Shown here one piece after another: positions 52,852 through 64,000 of a stretch of DNA of 64,000 nucleotides. The DNA is taken from positions 8,820,001-8,884,000 of the forward strand of contig NC_133526.1 in the NCBI RefSeq assembly GCF_048544455.1. Direction: 5' to 3'. How positions within the stretch are numbered: position 1 is the first letter of the stretch; every line of letters starts with the position of its first letter. Origin of the DNA: Silene latifolia. Lineage: Eukaryota > Streptophyta > Magnoliopsida > Caryophyllales > Caryophyllaceae. The notes under the pieces were generated by a model, which saw nothing but the letters and a program-made list of their open reading frames with translations, was not told the origin of the DNA and searched no databases. Made by a program: the position numbers and the translations under genes.

Positions 52852-53767
52852 GAATTTTTTGTCAGAAACTACCTTTTATTTAGGGTCATTTGTGAACAAC
52901 TACCTTTCATTTTATTTTTGGCTTTCAACTACCTTTCATTTCTTCATTTTGCGAAAGATTATCAAAAATCCACTTCCGGCGAAAAAAAAGTCAACTTTTC
53001 GGCGTTGACTTGCTCTTTTCTCCTTTTTTTCACACATATAACTTACATTTCTCCCTTTGTTCACCCAACAAAATCCGAAAAAGCTCCTCTCCATGCTTAA
53101 CAGTTAACACCTTATTAAAAGTTTGTTCAAAGTAATACCAACGCATCAACCATTTCAATCTCCATCTCCATCTCTGTCGTCACCTTTACTACCACTTTCA
53201 CCTTCACCCTTACATTTCAACAACCTTATAGACTACTCATGATTCATCAATCTACTGTCCATCTAAGTCATATTAAAGTACCTTCTTTCTCTCTTTATGG
53301 TAAGATGATGGGTATAAGAAAACTAATGAGATAGTAGCACACAAGTGATTCTAAGAATGAATCCATGTTTTTTTTTCGAATAGTTAACACTACGAGTTAA
53401 TTTTGCCAACAAGGTCATAATAGATCATTATTGTTGAAGAATTATTTACCATGTTAAGATTAATATCAATGATGATTTTGTTTCAGTGATTAGGACTTTG
53501 CTTCGGGGAAGAGATAGACAAATTGAGGTGATTAATGTTGGGTTTAATCAATCTTTATCATCGATTATTAGGTTTATGAAGTAAAGAGTTAGATTCAACA
53601 TGAAATGGTAAATCAATGCCAGAAAGTTGACTTTTTTTTGCCGGAAGTGAATTTTTGGCAGTCTTTCGCAAAATGAAGAAACGAAAGGTAGTTGAAAGCA
53701 AAAAATAAATGAAAGGTATTTGTTCACAAATGACCCTAAATAAAAGGTAGTTTCTGACAAAAAACTC
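52852..53767. mobile_element. Mutator-like non-autonomous element (916 bp, 9-bp target duplication TTTTTAAAT)
   Basis: Flanked by exact TTTTTAAAT at 52843-52851 and 53768-53776. Long terminal inverted repeats of about 165 bp begin GAATTTTTTGTCAGAAACTA on the left and GAGTTTTTTGTCAGAAACTA on the other strand at the right. They include tcatttgtgaacaactacc and cacttccggc. The middle is non-coding; no transposase. Confidence 0.9.
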
Positions 53768-53776
53768 TTTTTAAAT

Positions 53777-53986
53777 AGAAAAATAAAAAGTCAAACTAAT
53801 TTATTCACCCTTCAAATCGGGTGTCGGGTTGGATACGGTCGGGCCCTTCAACCCTAACCAATAAACCCAACTCTTACCAAGCCAAAATACGCAAATACAT
53901 CTCTTCTATCAAACAAGTTTCTTGTTACTCTCTTACAGTCTACAGATTTTATAGTGCTGTTGCTGCTGTAGGTTCAAGTCCTCAAT
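53777..53986 (+). promoter_or_regulatory. Promoter and 5' UTR of SF3B5
   Basis: The stretch between the MITE and the ATG at 53987 is only 210 bp, so the MITE forms the upstream edge of the promoter. A pyrimidine-rich cttgttactctcttac lies at about 53922. No clear TATA box. Confidence 0.4.
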
Positions 53987-56643
53987 ATGCAGGTATCTCA
54001 CCTTTCCTAACCCTAATTTATTCAATCCTCTTTGAAACACTTGCAATTATGATAACATCAAAATTCCTTTTTGAATTTCACTAACATTGGCTTCTTAGAC
54101 TTCTCTTTTGAGTAAACAAATTTGTGCGTTGTAAAATTGTTTCGCTTTGATAAGCAAGGGAAATTGTTTATGTTTGATTATTCTGTAAATTGCGAAACCA
54201 TGATGCGTCAATTGCGGCTACTCTTTGTTTTCTTGCTGTTTTATATGCCTAATTTCTTTGATTATGCGGCATTAATCCATGAAATCATATTAGCTGATAT
54301 TTTAGGTCTATCAATTATCAACCATGTATAGAGTTCACCATCTCATAGCTTAGATTGGCGTTGCGTTATTTTCGAACAATGTGCTCTCACTTTCATGTAC
54401 TCCCTCCGCCCCGGTCATTTGTTGTCCTATTCCATTTTGGGTGTCTCGGTCAATTGTTGTTATTTCTATTTTAGGATTGCATTTGATGAGCAATTTGATC
54501 TTTCACAACCAATTTGGTCTACTTGTCATCTTATAATTGGCCCCCTCTCCTTTCCTTGGTCTTTGTGCCAAAACCAAAGGCTAACAATTGACCGGGACGG
54601 AGGGAGTAATAGGCGGCGCGCATCAACCCGTTCGTTTTGGTTTACGAGTTCTGAGAAGTATTAGTGACTGTTGTTCATCCATTGAGGGAATAGGAATAGG
54701 AACAAGAATAGGAAAAGGGCTCGGCTTCTAATTGTCATTATCACAGCCATTCTGCCAAGCTAACATACCCCGGCCCCCAAAGCTTGAATGAGGAAGATAG
54801 CAGATTCCGGAGCTGTTCTCTTTGCCACAGACATTCCAGAAATCCTCGTTTTTAAGCTGACAAGTAGTAATCCCATCCCATGAAACCAAATACCGCCCTT
54901 CTAGAGCTTAGCTAAGACATTACTAGCAGTATTCTGTGCTTACATCTTATGACTTCTTGCAAAGGAATCCTTTAAGGAACCCTTGTGCAGTTTGGGTATA
55001 AGATCCCATCCCCTCCCATCTCCCACAAGATTGAACAAGGGAGATAGCATATGGGATATCTCCTTCACATTCAATTAAATAGTCTCGAACCTACTGAACA
55101 AAACTCCAGCATGCAGAGCTGTTATCTTTTGCAGAGGCATTCAAAAAGACTCATTCCCAAAGACGATAAGCAGTAAGTTACTGCAACCAAATACCACCCC
55201 TTTTAGAGCGAAGTTGCCGAGAGTAAGGCCTAATTCCAAGACAATAGCTCTGTAATGTTAAATCCAATAAACTGTCCCGACTCTAGCAATTTTCTTACCC
55301 ACGAATATGAATACTCCAACGGAAGTTTTTAATGAAACAGTTCCTTTTCTCAAAAAATAAACAAAATTTACCGCAGTTTGGCTTGTTAATTTTATTAGCT
55401 ACTAGCTCAAATTTTATCAATCATACACCCACGAGGCCACGAGCTGTCATTCTTTCCTATGAGCTTTCGCCCTGTTTAGTATGTGACACAAGTGATTGTC
55501 CTAGCATGATCCCTGCTATTTTTAGGAAATCTTACAACTTCTAGTTCTAAAATAAAGGTCTAAAAGTGTAATCCTCATTTCCCTGTGTTTAGTATCAAAC
55601 ACAGGTACGCAAGGTGAATAGGAGTTTACGCCTTTTCGGTGTAGCATATTCTACCAAACTGTGTCCAACAATTTTTTACCTTCTGTGAAAGCTAGTTCTG
55701 ATTTCTTCTTTTATCCTAACTTGGTTGTTGCTTAAAGGTAGAAAAATCTGGTGACTGTTAAATTAATTATAGTATTCGGGTTCTTAATATAGAGAATCAC
55801 AACGGTCATTTTAAATCACGATCAAAGTTTTAAGTTTCGCGGTTTTCTTTACAGATAGTCTAGACTTAACTACATTTGCTGATGAATATTCATGTTTTTG
55901 TGATCACAGGCCAGTGATAGATTTAATATCAATTCGCAACTTGAGCATCTCCAAGCAAAATATGTTGGGACTGGACATGCTGATATGAATAGATTGTAAG
56001 ATCTCTTCTTTTAGAACTCTTTGGATATTTTTGTCTTACTCGTCTTCATGTTGCTGTGCTCTGATCTTTTTTTTTTTTACTTTTTGAAATGCACAGTGAA
56101 TGGGCAGTTAACATCCAACGTGATAGCTATGCATCGTATATTGGACACTACCCTATGCTGGCATACTTTGCTATTGCCGAAAATGAATCAATAGGAAGGG
56201 AGCGGTACAACTTTATGCAGGTTCGTCCCCAAAGCTCGTGGTCTTTTTTTTTTCTTTTGATGTTCCATTGTACTTTGGGTGCTGGTAATCTGGTATCATA
56301 TGCAAAAACTAACGGGATGTGAGTGATGGAATCAAAGACAGAGAGAAGTTAAAAGTTCAGGGGCAAAAATACAGGCTTGTCTTGGGTGGGGTGGGGGGAC
56401 TTCACCACTGTCTCAAGACATTTTCATGAATTTTATGTGCATCAAAATGTACACACCTTTTTTTTGACAGTGCGTATCGCTAGCCTCCGTTACTCAGCCA
56501 GCGGATGGAACAGCAGACTGATACTCATATTTTGAATTCACCCTTGAGGAATTTTGACTGACACTAACAGAAAGAATTTAAATTATTTCTTGCAGAAAAT
56601 GCTTCTGCCGTGTGGTCTACCTCCTGAAAGAGAGGACGACTAA
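53987..56643 (+). CDS. SF3B5: Splicing factor 3B subunit 5 (SF3b10), four exons
   Basis: Exons 53987-53992 (ATG CAG only), 55910-55995, 56097-56220 and 56596-56643 join in frame with GT-AG introns to give 87 residues. The sequence runs MQASDRFNINSQLEHLQAKY, VGTGHADMNRFEWAVNIQ, RDSYASYIGHYPMLAYFAIA, ENESIGRERYNFMQKMLLPC and GLPPEREDD. This is the full length of a very conserved family. SF3b5 is a small subunit of the SF3b complex in the U2 snRNP, helping branch-point recognition in the nucleus. The first coding exon holds only two codons before a 1.9-kb intron, so the start rests on the family's invariant MQASDRFN. No break seen. Confidence 0.96.
53993..55909 (+). other. Intron 1 of SF3B5
   Basis: Holds a Stowaway element at 54400-54606 and two diverged stretches sharing 'aaccaaataccrccc' and 'agagctgtt' (about 54800-54910 and 55100-55215). 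No gene seen. Confidence 0.55.
54400..54606. mobile_element. Stowaway MITE (207 bp, TA target) in SF3B5 intron 1
   Basis: Ends CTCCCTCCGCCCCGGTCATT and (other strand) CTCCCTCCGTCCCGGTCAAT, flanked by TA. Same family as the copies near 51429 and 52166, in the opposite orientation by its interior (tggtctttgtgccaaaacc). Confidence 0.9.
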
Positions 56644-56754
56644 TCAACCAATCAACCATTATAAGGTGTCTTCATCATGACTTAGCGAGTACTTGTACTG
56701 TGTACTATTACCAAATTTTTCTCACGGACAGAGATCAGAGATCGTTCGATCACA

Positions 56755-57290
56755 TTTTTTTTTATTAGGTAAGAAAACTAGGTTGATCCTCTAGGGTAGG
56801 ACCAACCTATCTCATCCTTTCGAATGAGGGAGGTAAGTTGAAACCACCGGCTATCAAACCACCTCGAAAGAGTTGGACATGAATGTCCAATCAAGCCATG
56901 AAGTCAAGAACCTTGTTGGCTTTTTAAAAGAATGTTTAATTATCACTTCATCGAAAAAATGAAGGTCTAATTTCACCTCCTTGATAATACTAGAAATTTC
57001 CCACGGAATTTGCCAAGTACCTCGAATCGAGTTAATAACATATAAGTTATCACCCTCCACAATTAACTTTGAGATTCCTAAGTATTTAGCTGCTAAAATA
57101 CCTTCTTTTAAAACAAGTGCTTCCGTAACAAGGATACTATTGAATCCGCATTTTTTTGCTCCCAACAAAACGACTTTACCATTGTGATCTCTTATAGAAT
57201 ATCCTAAAGCAGCTTTATTACCTTCTATTCTCGATCCGTCAAAATTTAGCTTTAGGACATGTAATCCAGAACTATGGTCTCCACTTGTTT
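56755..57290 (-). mobile_element. LINE 3' fragment with RNase H (RVT_3) domain
   Basis: Poly(T) at about 56755-56763 marks the 3' end, about 110 bp after the SF3B5 stop. On the - strand a frame from about 57263 to 56854 reads LNFDGSRIEGNKAALGYSIR, DHNGKVVLLGAKKCGFNSIL, VTEALVLKEGILAAKYLG and LIVEGDNLYVINSI, with the Asp/Glu/Asp pattern of RNase H. Everything upstream of RNase H is missing. It may supply 3' UTR or polyadenylation context to SF3B5. Confidence 0.8.
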
Positions 57291-57377
57291 AATTTGTCCT
57301 TATGAACATATATCTTGGATTCATGGAGGTGTATATTATTATTGAAACCATGTTCTTTCATCCGGGTTTGAATAAGA

Positions 57378-58602
57378 TGACGAAAACCCGCAAATATTGA
57401 TTATAAGGGATTTAAGTCGGATTTAAAGACGATAAACTATTATGAATTATGTATTATAATTATTATGCGAATGGAATATGAAGAAAATAAGAAAAGACGG
57501 AACAAAAGAGACGAATTAACAAAGAACAAAGGAGGAAGAAGAAAGGCAGAAACTGCGGCAGCCTCAGGAAGAGGCGCAGATGCTGCCACCCTTTAAGAGG
57601 CGCAGCAGTTGTCGTGTTTCTTCTCGACGTTCGTCTTCTGTTAATCCGTAAAAATAGGTTTGACAAAGGGTTTTATAAATCGGTTTTAAACATATTTTTG
57701 ACGTAAACCTTACATTAATCGATACAATAATAAAATACAATAATGAAATATGGGATTTACACTCTTGGACTTACATGTTTGACGAAACGAGATTAACTAA
57801 GTTAACGATTAGTGATTGCTCGACTCGAATGTATGATGAAAGTGCCCTCGTTAGAGGATTTAAATTAGATTGATTTGATTAATTGAAGTGGAGTTGGTCA
57901 AATTGGTCGGTCATGCAACGAGACTGGTACTGAGAAGGATCCGAGCTTACGTGGTCGATTGATCAAGCACGTAGAATGCAAAGGGATAAGAGAAGGGCGG
58001 ACACTCGCGTGAGAAATATGGGGAACGAAGGTCCCTATTTATACTAATCACACGAAGGAATTATGGTATGACTGAAACTTTGGAAACAAATCTCGAAAAG
58101 ATATGAAAATATGCAGAAAAGGGCTGGGGAAGAGGCGCAGCAGCCACTGCGACCCTTGGAAGAGGCGCAGTAGGTGCTGCGTCCTTTCCCCAGAGGTTTC
58201 CTCCTGCGGAAGAAAGATGTTCGCGTTTCTGTTATGGAATTGCGGTAGATCTCAACTTTCTTATTGTTTTAAAATAAGATTTCGGGATATATTTTGCCAA
58301 AAGGTGAAAAGATTAAAATTATGGAATAGAAATATCCGGAATATTCCAGAACATTCTGACTCAACATTTTAAATGGTTTATTAGAAAATGAAGACGGTTT
58401 TTGACCCGGAGTCCAAATGAACTCTAATTACTATCAAAATGACCGTAATGGCGCGTAGATGACGACCAAGGGTTAGACACAAGTATTTGAGCTATAACTT
58501 GACGATAAACTTACGAAGTGTCATAAATCGTTCCGTGTATCAAACATGCGGCTCAATCATCACCGGGTGGCTTGCGGGAGATGCAGAAATGAGGTATCTA
58601 CA
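57378..58602. mobile_element. Probable LTR of a Ty3/gypsy (Tat/Ogre-like) element, fossil
   Basis: About 1.2 kb with repeated 'gaagaggcgcag' and 'agcagc' phrases (57565-57610 and 58128-58180), a TATA-like ctatttatacta at about 58036, and an end aaatgaggtatctaca that resembles LTR ends of this lineage. I found no matching 5-bp target repeat and no primer-binding site after it. It is a fragment or old solo LTR. Broken; family assignment tentative. Confidence 0.4.
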
Positions 58603-61475
58603 CAAACCTTTTGGTATGTGACCAAAGGGTCGTTTGACCTTCCCATGTTTGCACACAAATGAACACTCTTCTAAAAAGTGAAAGAAAAAAAACGAGTTCT
58701 GTAAAGGTCTTAAATGGGTTTGTTTATCAGAGAAGGAACATGTGAAACAAACAAAAGAGACAACCTTTGAGTGAACAAATTTGGAAAGGGACAAGCTTGG
58801 TTTTCATAAACCAAGGGAAGGTCTTTTGCTAATTTGAGTAAAACCTTTTAGGATATTTAAATGACATTGTTTTCTTTAATTCAAATTTAACACAACTTGA
58901 AAATAATCAGAGATGTATTTGTTCAAACAAAGACATTTGAAAATTAAAATGGAAAAATTCATTTATGTGATACAAGTATGAGTAACAGTCATACTCACTA
59001 TAACCAGACCGATGAGCAACTGTTGCTGAAGTGTTGCAAATATCATACTCCCTTACCTTTACATTATTGAACACACACTATGTCGTTTGGTTACCCACTA
59101 AATAACACGGGAAATTAAATTCATGTGAATTGCAAAATTGGCCTATTGTTTGGTTACTCCAATTCTTCATGTGAATTGGGAGTTCCCATGAATTCCAATT
59201 CCTCCATAATGGAGGAAGTTACCTAAGTCCCCTAAGTAAGTAGGAATGCCTACATGAATTGCCTTCCTACATGGCAATCAAACAATATTTTCTAATTCAC
59301 ATGAATTCTAAAATCATGTGTTTTATGACTTCTTAAACCATACAAATTCTTAGGTTCAACAAAACGACTCCTAAACTCAATTTTGGCAATAACAATACTT
59401 TTATACTTCTCGATTAATTATTATTGATAAGAGGATCATGATTTTCCAGAATTCATAAACTAAGAAATACATGTTAAACTAGGTAGTATCCCGCGCTTCG
59501 TGCGACCTGTTTTAAAATTTTATTATTATAATTGAAGAAAAATAATATATTTCATATATGACTTTTAATAGTTTTACTTATAAATAAAAATAAATTATTT
59601 TTTCTCAAATTAATTTTTTTAGGTTTAACTTCAATGTTTTAAAATAAAAGTACATACAATTTTAATTAAAACTAATAAGTGATAATTAATTATGCATGAT
59701 CAACATTTTATAATTAAATTTGTGAATGATCAAATATCAAATTAATTAAAATAAAATTTATTCGAATAATGCAACAATCAACATTAAGTTCTTAAATTAT
59801 ATCATTTCACGATACGTTAAGCTCCAAATCAATTAATATTTGTCAAAAATGATGTGAATATAATTTTATGTAATTTTTAATTTTCTGTGTATAATGCATG
59901 ATAATTTATGTATCAAACATATAAGGTTCAGACTCAACTTATTCAAATGTTTTCATTGTATCTTGCATGTGCTATGTGTCAATTATATTTATAAGAAATT
60001 TGCACCTTTTGTTTTTTTAAACAACTATATATAATGATGTTTAAGAGTTTAATGTAAATAAAATAGGTTGAACTTTTCTCAAATATTATTTTTTGAGGTT
60101 TAACTTCAAAGTATTTAAAAGATAACTAGTTTTGGAGCCCGTGAAAATCACGGGATCGTTAATAATGATTGTGTTTAAGTGTTTAATGTGTGAATAACTT
60201 ATATGGAGTAGCCCTCCTCTCTCAATCATTTGTTTAATTTTAATTAAAAACCACTCATAAATAATTAAAAAAAAGGTAAATAAATGAACACGACTAAGGG
60301 AGCGGTATTTTAAAACAAAAGTTTAATACACTACAAATTTTTGATTCTGGATGATACGTAAACCAAAATGTGAATAACTTGGTTGTTTTGAAGCGAGGAC
60401 ACAATCCGTCAAATTGAATTTTCGGGTTCTTCTGGTCTTATGGACAATCTTGACGCCATAGAAGTATTGGAACATGAATTTGCTCCATTGTCGTCCCCTC
60501 TTTTCAAATGATTTAAAAATATGAGTACAAGTTTCTACCAATAAAACAAAACATTAAAAGAAGTCACCATTCCATATATGAACAAATTGCATTGGAATTT
60601 ATTTTCTACTACATATGCAGTAAAAAGCCTCCTAACTTTGAAATATATAGCGTGATTACTTTTCATTCATTATCCTTTCTTTCTCTACAAAAATATAACC
60701 TTCTTATTACTTCACTAGTTCACTTATAGTAAGTACACATATATATATAGAATTTTTATGCTAGTCTCGTAAAAATATTTCTTATTGGGTATGCAAAATA
60801 ATTACGCGAAGTTCAAAGCACATCCATTTTAGGATCGCATTAACATATACATACCTCCTACAAACATCATTAATTAAATTATCAAGTTAATTAACTGAAT
60901 TGGCACCTTCAATTAAGACTATTAAATATAAATACATGAACAAAAAGAAAAGGAAAAAGGAGACACAAAGAGAACAAAAAAAATGACTTTTGTAAGGACG
61001 TGTAATGTTGGTTTGGACAACCTGGTATCAAATAAGACAATATAAATTGGTATTTTGATGAGATTTTATAGAAAGAAAATCAATGATTCTCAATTTTCTC
61101 GTTTGAATTGCTAATGATTCTTCAATTGCCTGTTTAATTAATGGTTCTTCAATTGCCTTTTTAATTAGTGATTCTTCAATTGTCTCTTTATTATTTAACC
61201 ATTGCTTTGACCGGCTTAAAGATTATAGAATATGAATGGTTTTCTTCACCAACAAACATTGCAACTTGCCTCTTTATTGCTTGAATGGAGATATTGTTTT
61301 TATTGTCGTTTTGGTGCATTTTAAAGTACTTGCCCCTATGTTTATCTTGCAAAGAAACGGTCTTGAACTTTTATGTGAGCAACTTTAACAACTATTCCGA
61401 ATAATTCTAAGAAAAGGTTACCTATATTTAAAATATCACATTTTGTGTTATAATAATATACTCCGTAGTATATAT
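58603..61475. other. Gene-free AT-rich region
   Basis: No gene recognised. About 59085-59375 looks like an old MITE (ends tgtcgtttggtt and, on the - strand, ggagtcgttttg; internal tcatgtgaatt repeats). Motifs gtatcccgcgcttcgtgcgacc (59488) and gagcccgtgaaaatcacggg (60135) are small GC islands of the kind found at the ends of some plant repeats. Confidence 0.5.
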
Positions 61476-61480
61476 ATAAG

Positions 61481-62095
61481 TGTTCCGGGTGTAATTCCAG
61501 AGCAAGTACAGTTACCACCCGTGGCTTGTTGAATGATGTCTTGAGTTGGATTCTCCTTTGGTCTTAATCGTTCCTCTCGGCCTCTCCTGCAACAATGAAC
61601 GAACTGAGGGCTTGGCTTTGTGCCAAGCGTACTCACTCCGACGCTCAAGTCAGTAAACTTAAAGGATAAGTTGTTACTTGGCTGAATGTGTATTGTAGAG
61701 AGATAAGGAAGATATTACCAGATGAATAGTGTATTAGGGTTTAGTTGTGTATTTGTTGGATCCTTTCCTCAATGAAGGTTGAGGAGTATTTATAGGCTTT
61801 CACCTTTTGTCACGTAGTGGCCAAGTGGCCAAGTGGCTAGCAGGTGGAAAGACTGATCTACCCCTCGGCCGAGGTTTCTATGGCAGGCCGGCGGGCCCTG
61901 TTGACTCACCGCCGAGGGGTCTTAGATATGAGTACGCGGGTATGTGTCCCGGCTGGCAGGTTGTCATGCCGAGACCCAGGCTGACTGGCCGATGGGCTGC
62001 ATCGGCTAGGCTATCTAAGTCGTTGACTTGCTGTGGATATCTTTGACCTTGCTCAGTATGTTGACTTGGTCAGCGGTGCAGAATATGCCCCATCA
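61481..62095 (-). mobile_element. Solo LTR (615 bp) with 5-bp target duplication, fossil
   Basis: Starts TG (tgttccgggtg) and ends CA (gccccatca), with exact ATAAG at 61476-61480 and 62096-62100. On the - strand it begins TGATGGGGCATATTCTGC and has a TATA box (CTATAAATACTCC) near 61785-61797, so the element read on the - strand. It is more GC-rich than its surroundings. No internal region remains, as expected after LTR-LTR recombination. Superfamily unknown (gypsy or copia). The exact target repeat suggests moderate or young age. Confidence 0.88.
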
Positions 62096-62100
62096 ATAAG

Positions 62101-64000
62101 ATTAGATTTGGGACAAAAAGTAAGATAGTAAAGTAAGGATCAAAACTTTATAGGTGAACTCTAATAATTATTATTGGTAGTATAAGATGAGCAAAACTAA
62201 TTACACATTTCTCGAAATCACGCAATAAATAGAGATTTATGCATATACAATTCTAAACATAGCTTCTTCATATTTGATCATTCATCAAAATTATAATCAA
62301 AACAATATTATTATACTTTATACGAAATATTAGCGTTTCCTAATTCAGGAGAAAATAAAATATAAATAAATCATTCAAAAAAAATATTTATCCAAAAAAT
62401 ATTGTGAGTTACATAATAGTATATTTGATGAAAATCAAAAAATGATTTAAAGGCTTGAAAATATTGGAATTGGAACAATGAATTAGAGAATAAGAATCGG
62501 TTTCTAACTATTACTATTTATGCATATTATAACACTATGATAAGATCAAATTGACATATGTGCATCGTACTTTAACAATTTGGCTAAGTAATTTGATTTG
62601 TAACTTGTTTGACAAAATAAAAATAGAACATAAGTGTTACAAAAGAGACTAAAGTGTAGGAAATAGTGAAAGACAATAATGTAACAACATGTCAACAACT
62701 TATTAGATATTTTTGCTACCATTCGATATTTCAAATACACCATTGTAGAAAAAAGAAAAACCGACAAAAATGAAAAAGTCATCCAAACCAAGAAAAAAAT
62801 CTGTAAAGAAGATCCATAGCCATTATTTCGAATCTCATGCATTGTTATTGATATGTGAGTATGTCATCCTACTATTATTAATACAAACACACACACAAAA
62901 ATAACTAATAAAATTCAAATTAATTCAAAATATAATAAAAATAAAAAGTGAAACAATTAATTTAGTTCTCATTGTATAGTTTACCTACCAATTTTTTGAA
63001 TAAAGTTGAAAATTCATTCTTCTGCAATATTAATATAAACAAAAAAATAACTAATAAGATTCTAGTTAATTCAAAACATAATAAAAATAAAAGCGAAATA
63101 ATTAAATTAGTTCTTTAGATATACCTTACCTGCCAATTTTTTGAATAAAGATGGAAATTCATTCTCCTGCAATATTAATACAAACACAAAAATAATAACA
63201 AAATAATACAAAACATAAGAAAAATTAAAAACGAAACAATTAGTTTACTTTTCTCGGTATACTTTAGGTGCTACTTTTTTTAATAAAATTGAAAATTAGG
63301 GTGAATATACTAGTTATATATATGAAAAATTCTATTACAAATTCTCTCAAAATTTTATGAATGAAAGAAAAAAAAATATGGTACATAAATACGGAGTATA
63401 TATAGTAATGATGAAAGGAAATCTAAAGGTCATTTTATTAAATAAAGAAAATAATGGTTACATAAATAAGGTAAATAAATAACAAAAATTATGAGAGGAA
63501 ATCAATGGTTTACAATTTTTTTTTCTTTTTTTTTTTTGTTTATACCTTATATTTTTAAACATTTTTTACCTAGCATTTTTTAATTTTATTAAATTGATAA
63601 TTCATATCACTTTTTTTTTTTTACAATGTCACATTAAAAATTGTCACGTCACAATAAACTTGTCATGTCACATTTTTTAGGTTAGCCTTTTAATCAGATT
63701 TTATAGATAGAAATTATTATAGGTTTTATAGCCATTATACAATCATAAGTTCCAATATTTTAATTTTATTTTTAATTTATTTTGTGGTATTATTTATTTA
63801 GATAATTGATTGCCGAGAAACTCAAGAGGCTAATTAAATAAGAGAAAATATAAATAAAAATTATGGATGTTAACTGTTAAGTAATATAATGAGTTTTGAT
63901 CAATTTATTAACATATTATTTTATAAAAATTAATTAAATAGGAAAAACTTTTAATTAATTTGGTGGATGTTAAGTATTATTAAGAGTTTTAACCAATTTA
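62101..64000. other. AT-rich gene-free end of the window
   Basis: No gene recognised. The tandem repeat at about 62896-63300 is listed separately. A 98-codon frame at 62546-62842 (- strand) is hydrophobic and AT-driven, with no recognisable domain. Confidence 0.5.
62896..63300. repeat. Diverged tandem repeat, unit about 147 bp, nearly three units
   Basis: Three successive stretches share 'aaaataactaataa', 'aattcaaaayataataaaaa', 'accaattttttgaataaag', 'tgaaaattcattctyctgc' and 'aatattaata', starting at about 62898, 63044 and 63190; the last is shorter. Non-coding. Confidence 0.75.

Overview
The window reads as nuclear DNA of a flowering plant, almost certainly a eudicot. The genes have GT-AG introns, their proteins match plant families, the spacers are AT-rich, and plant-type mobile elements are dense (RNase-H-bearing L1 LINEs, Stowaway, Tourist and Mutator-like MITEs, a tRNA-type SINE, solo LTRs). 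I cannot fix the genus from sequence alone.

Layout. 1-8300: a five-exon atypical dual-specificity phosphatase (PFA-DSP) gene on the + strand, with a LINE in intron 4. 8301-24582: two copies of a tandemly duplicated block. Copy 2 (14199-24582) carries a complete two-exon 4-hydroxyphenylpyruvate dioxygenase (HPPD) gene on the - strand. Copy 1 (8301-11823) keeps only the last HPPD exon and flanks. A 5'-truncated LINE lies exactly between the copies. 22448-24951: a nest in which inverted LTR-like arms enclose a Tourist/Harbinger-like element made of low-complexity DNA.

26441-30366: an A1-type aspartic protease (+), with a possible upstream first exon. 30867-32002: a three-exon gene (-) for a small, probably plastid membrane protein. 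33039-38472: COG5, a Golgi tethering subunit (-), with one GC-AG intron. 40910-46976: two tandem UDP-glycosyltransferase genes (-), both intact at 505 residues and both with proline in place of the usual catalytic histidine. 47000-53986: no gene recognised; MITEs and foldback DNA. 53987-56643: the splicing factor subunit SF3B5 (+), with a LINE tail in its 3' region. 57291-64000: no gene recognised; LTR fragments, one clean solo LTR and AT-rich tandem repeats.

The host genes are ordinary single-pathway genes and do not form a cluster: inositol-pyrophosphate/protein dephosphorylation, tyrosine breakdown and plastoquinone/tocopherol precursor synthesis, proteolysis, Golgi traffic, glycosylation, splicing. 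The most notable points are the HPPD block duplication (a LINE at its joint; an orphan exon differing from its partner only at silent third positions) and the histidine-less UGT pair. Splice sites and identities were read by eye, with no alignment or database search.
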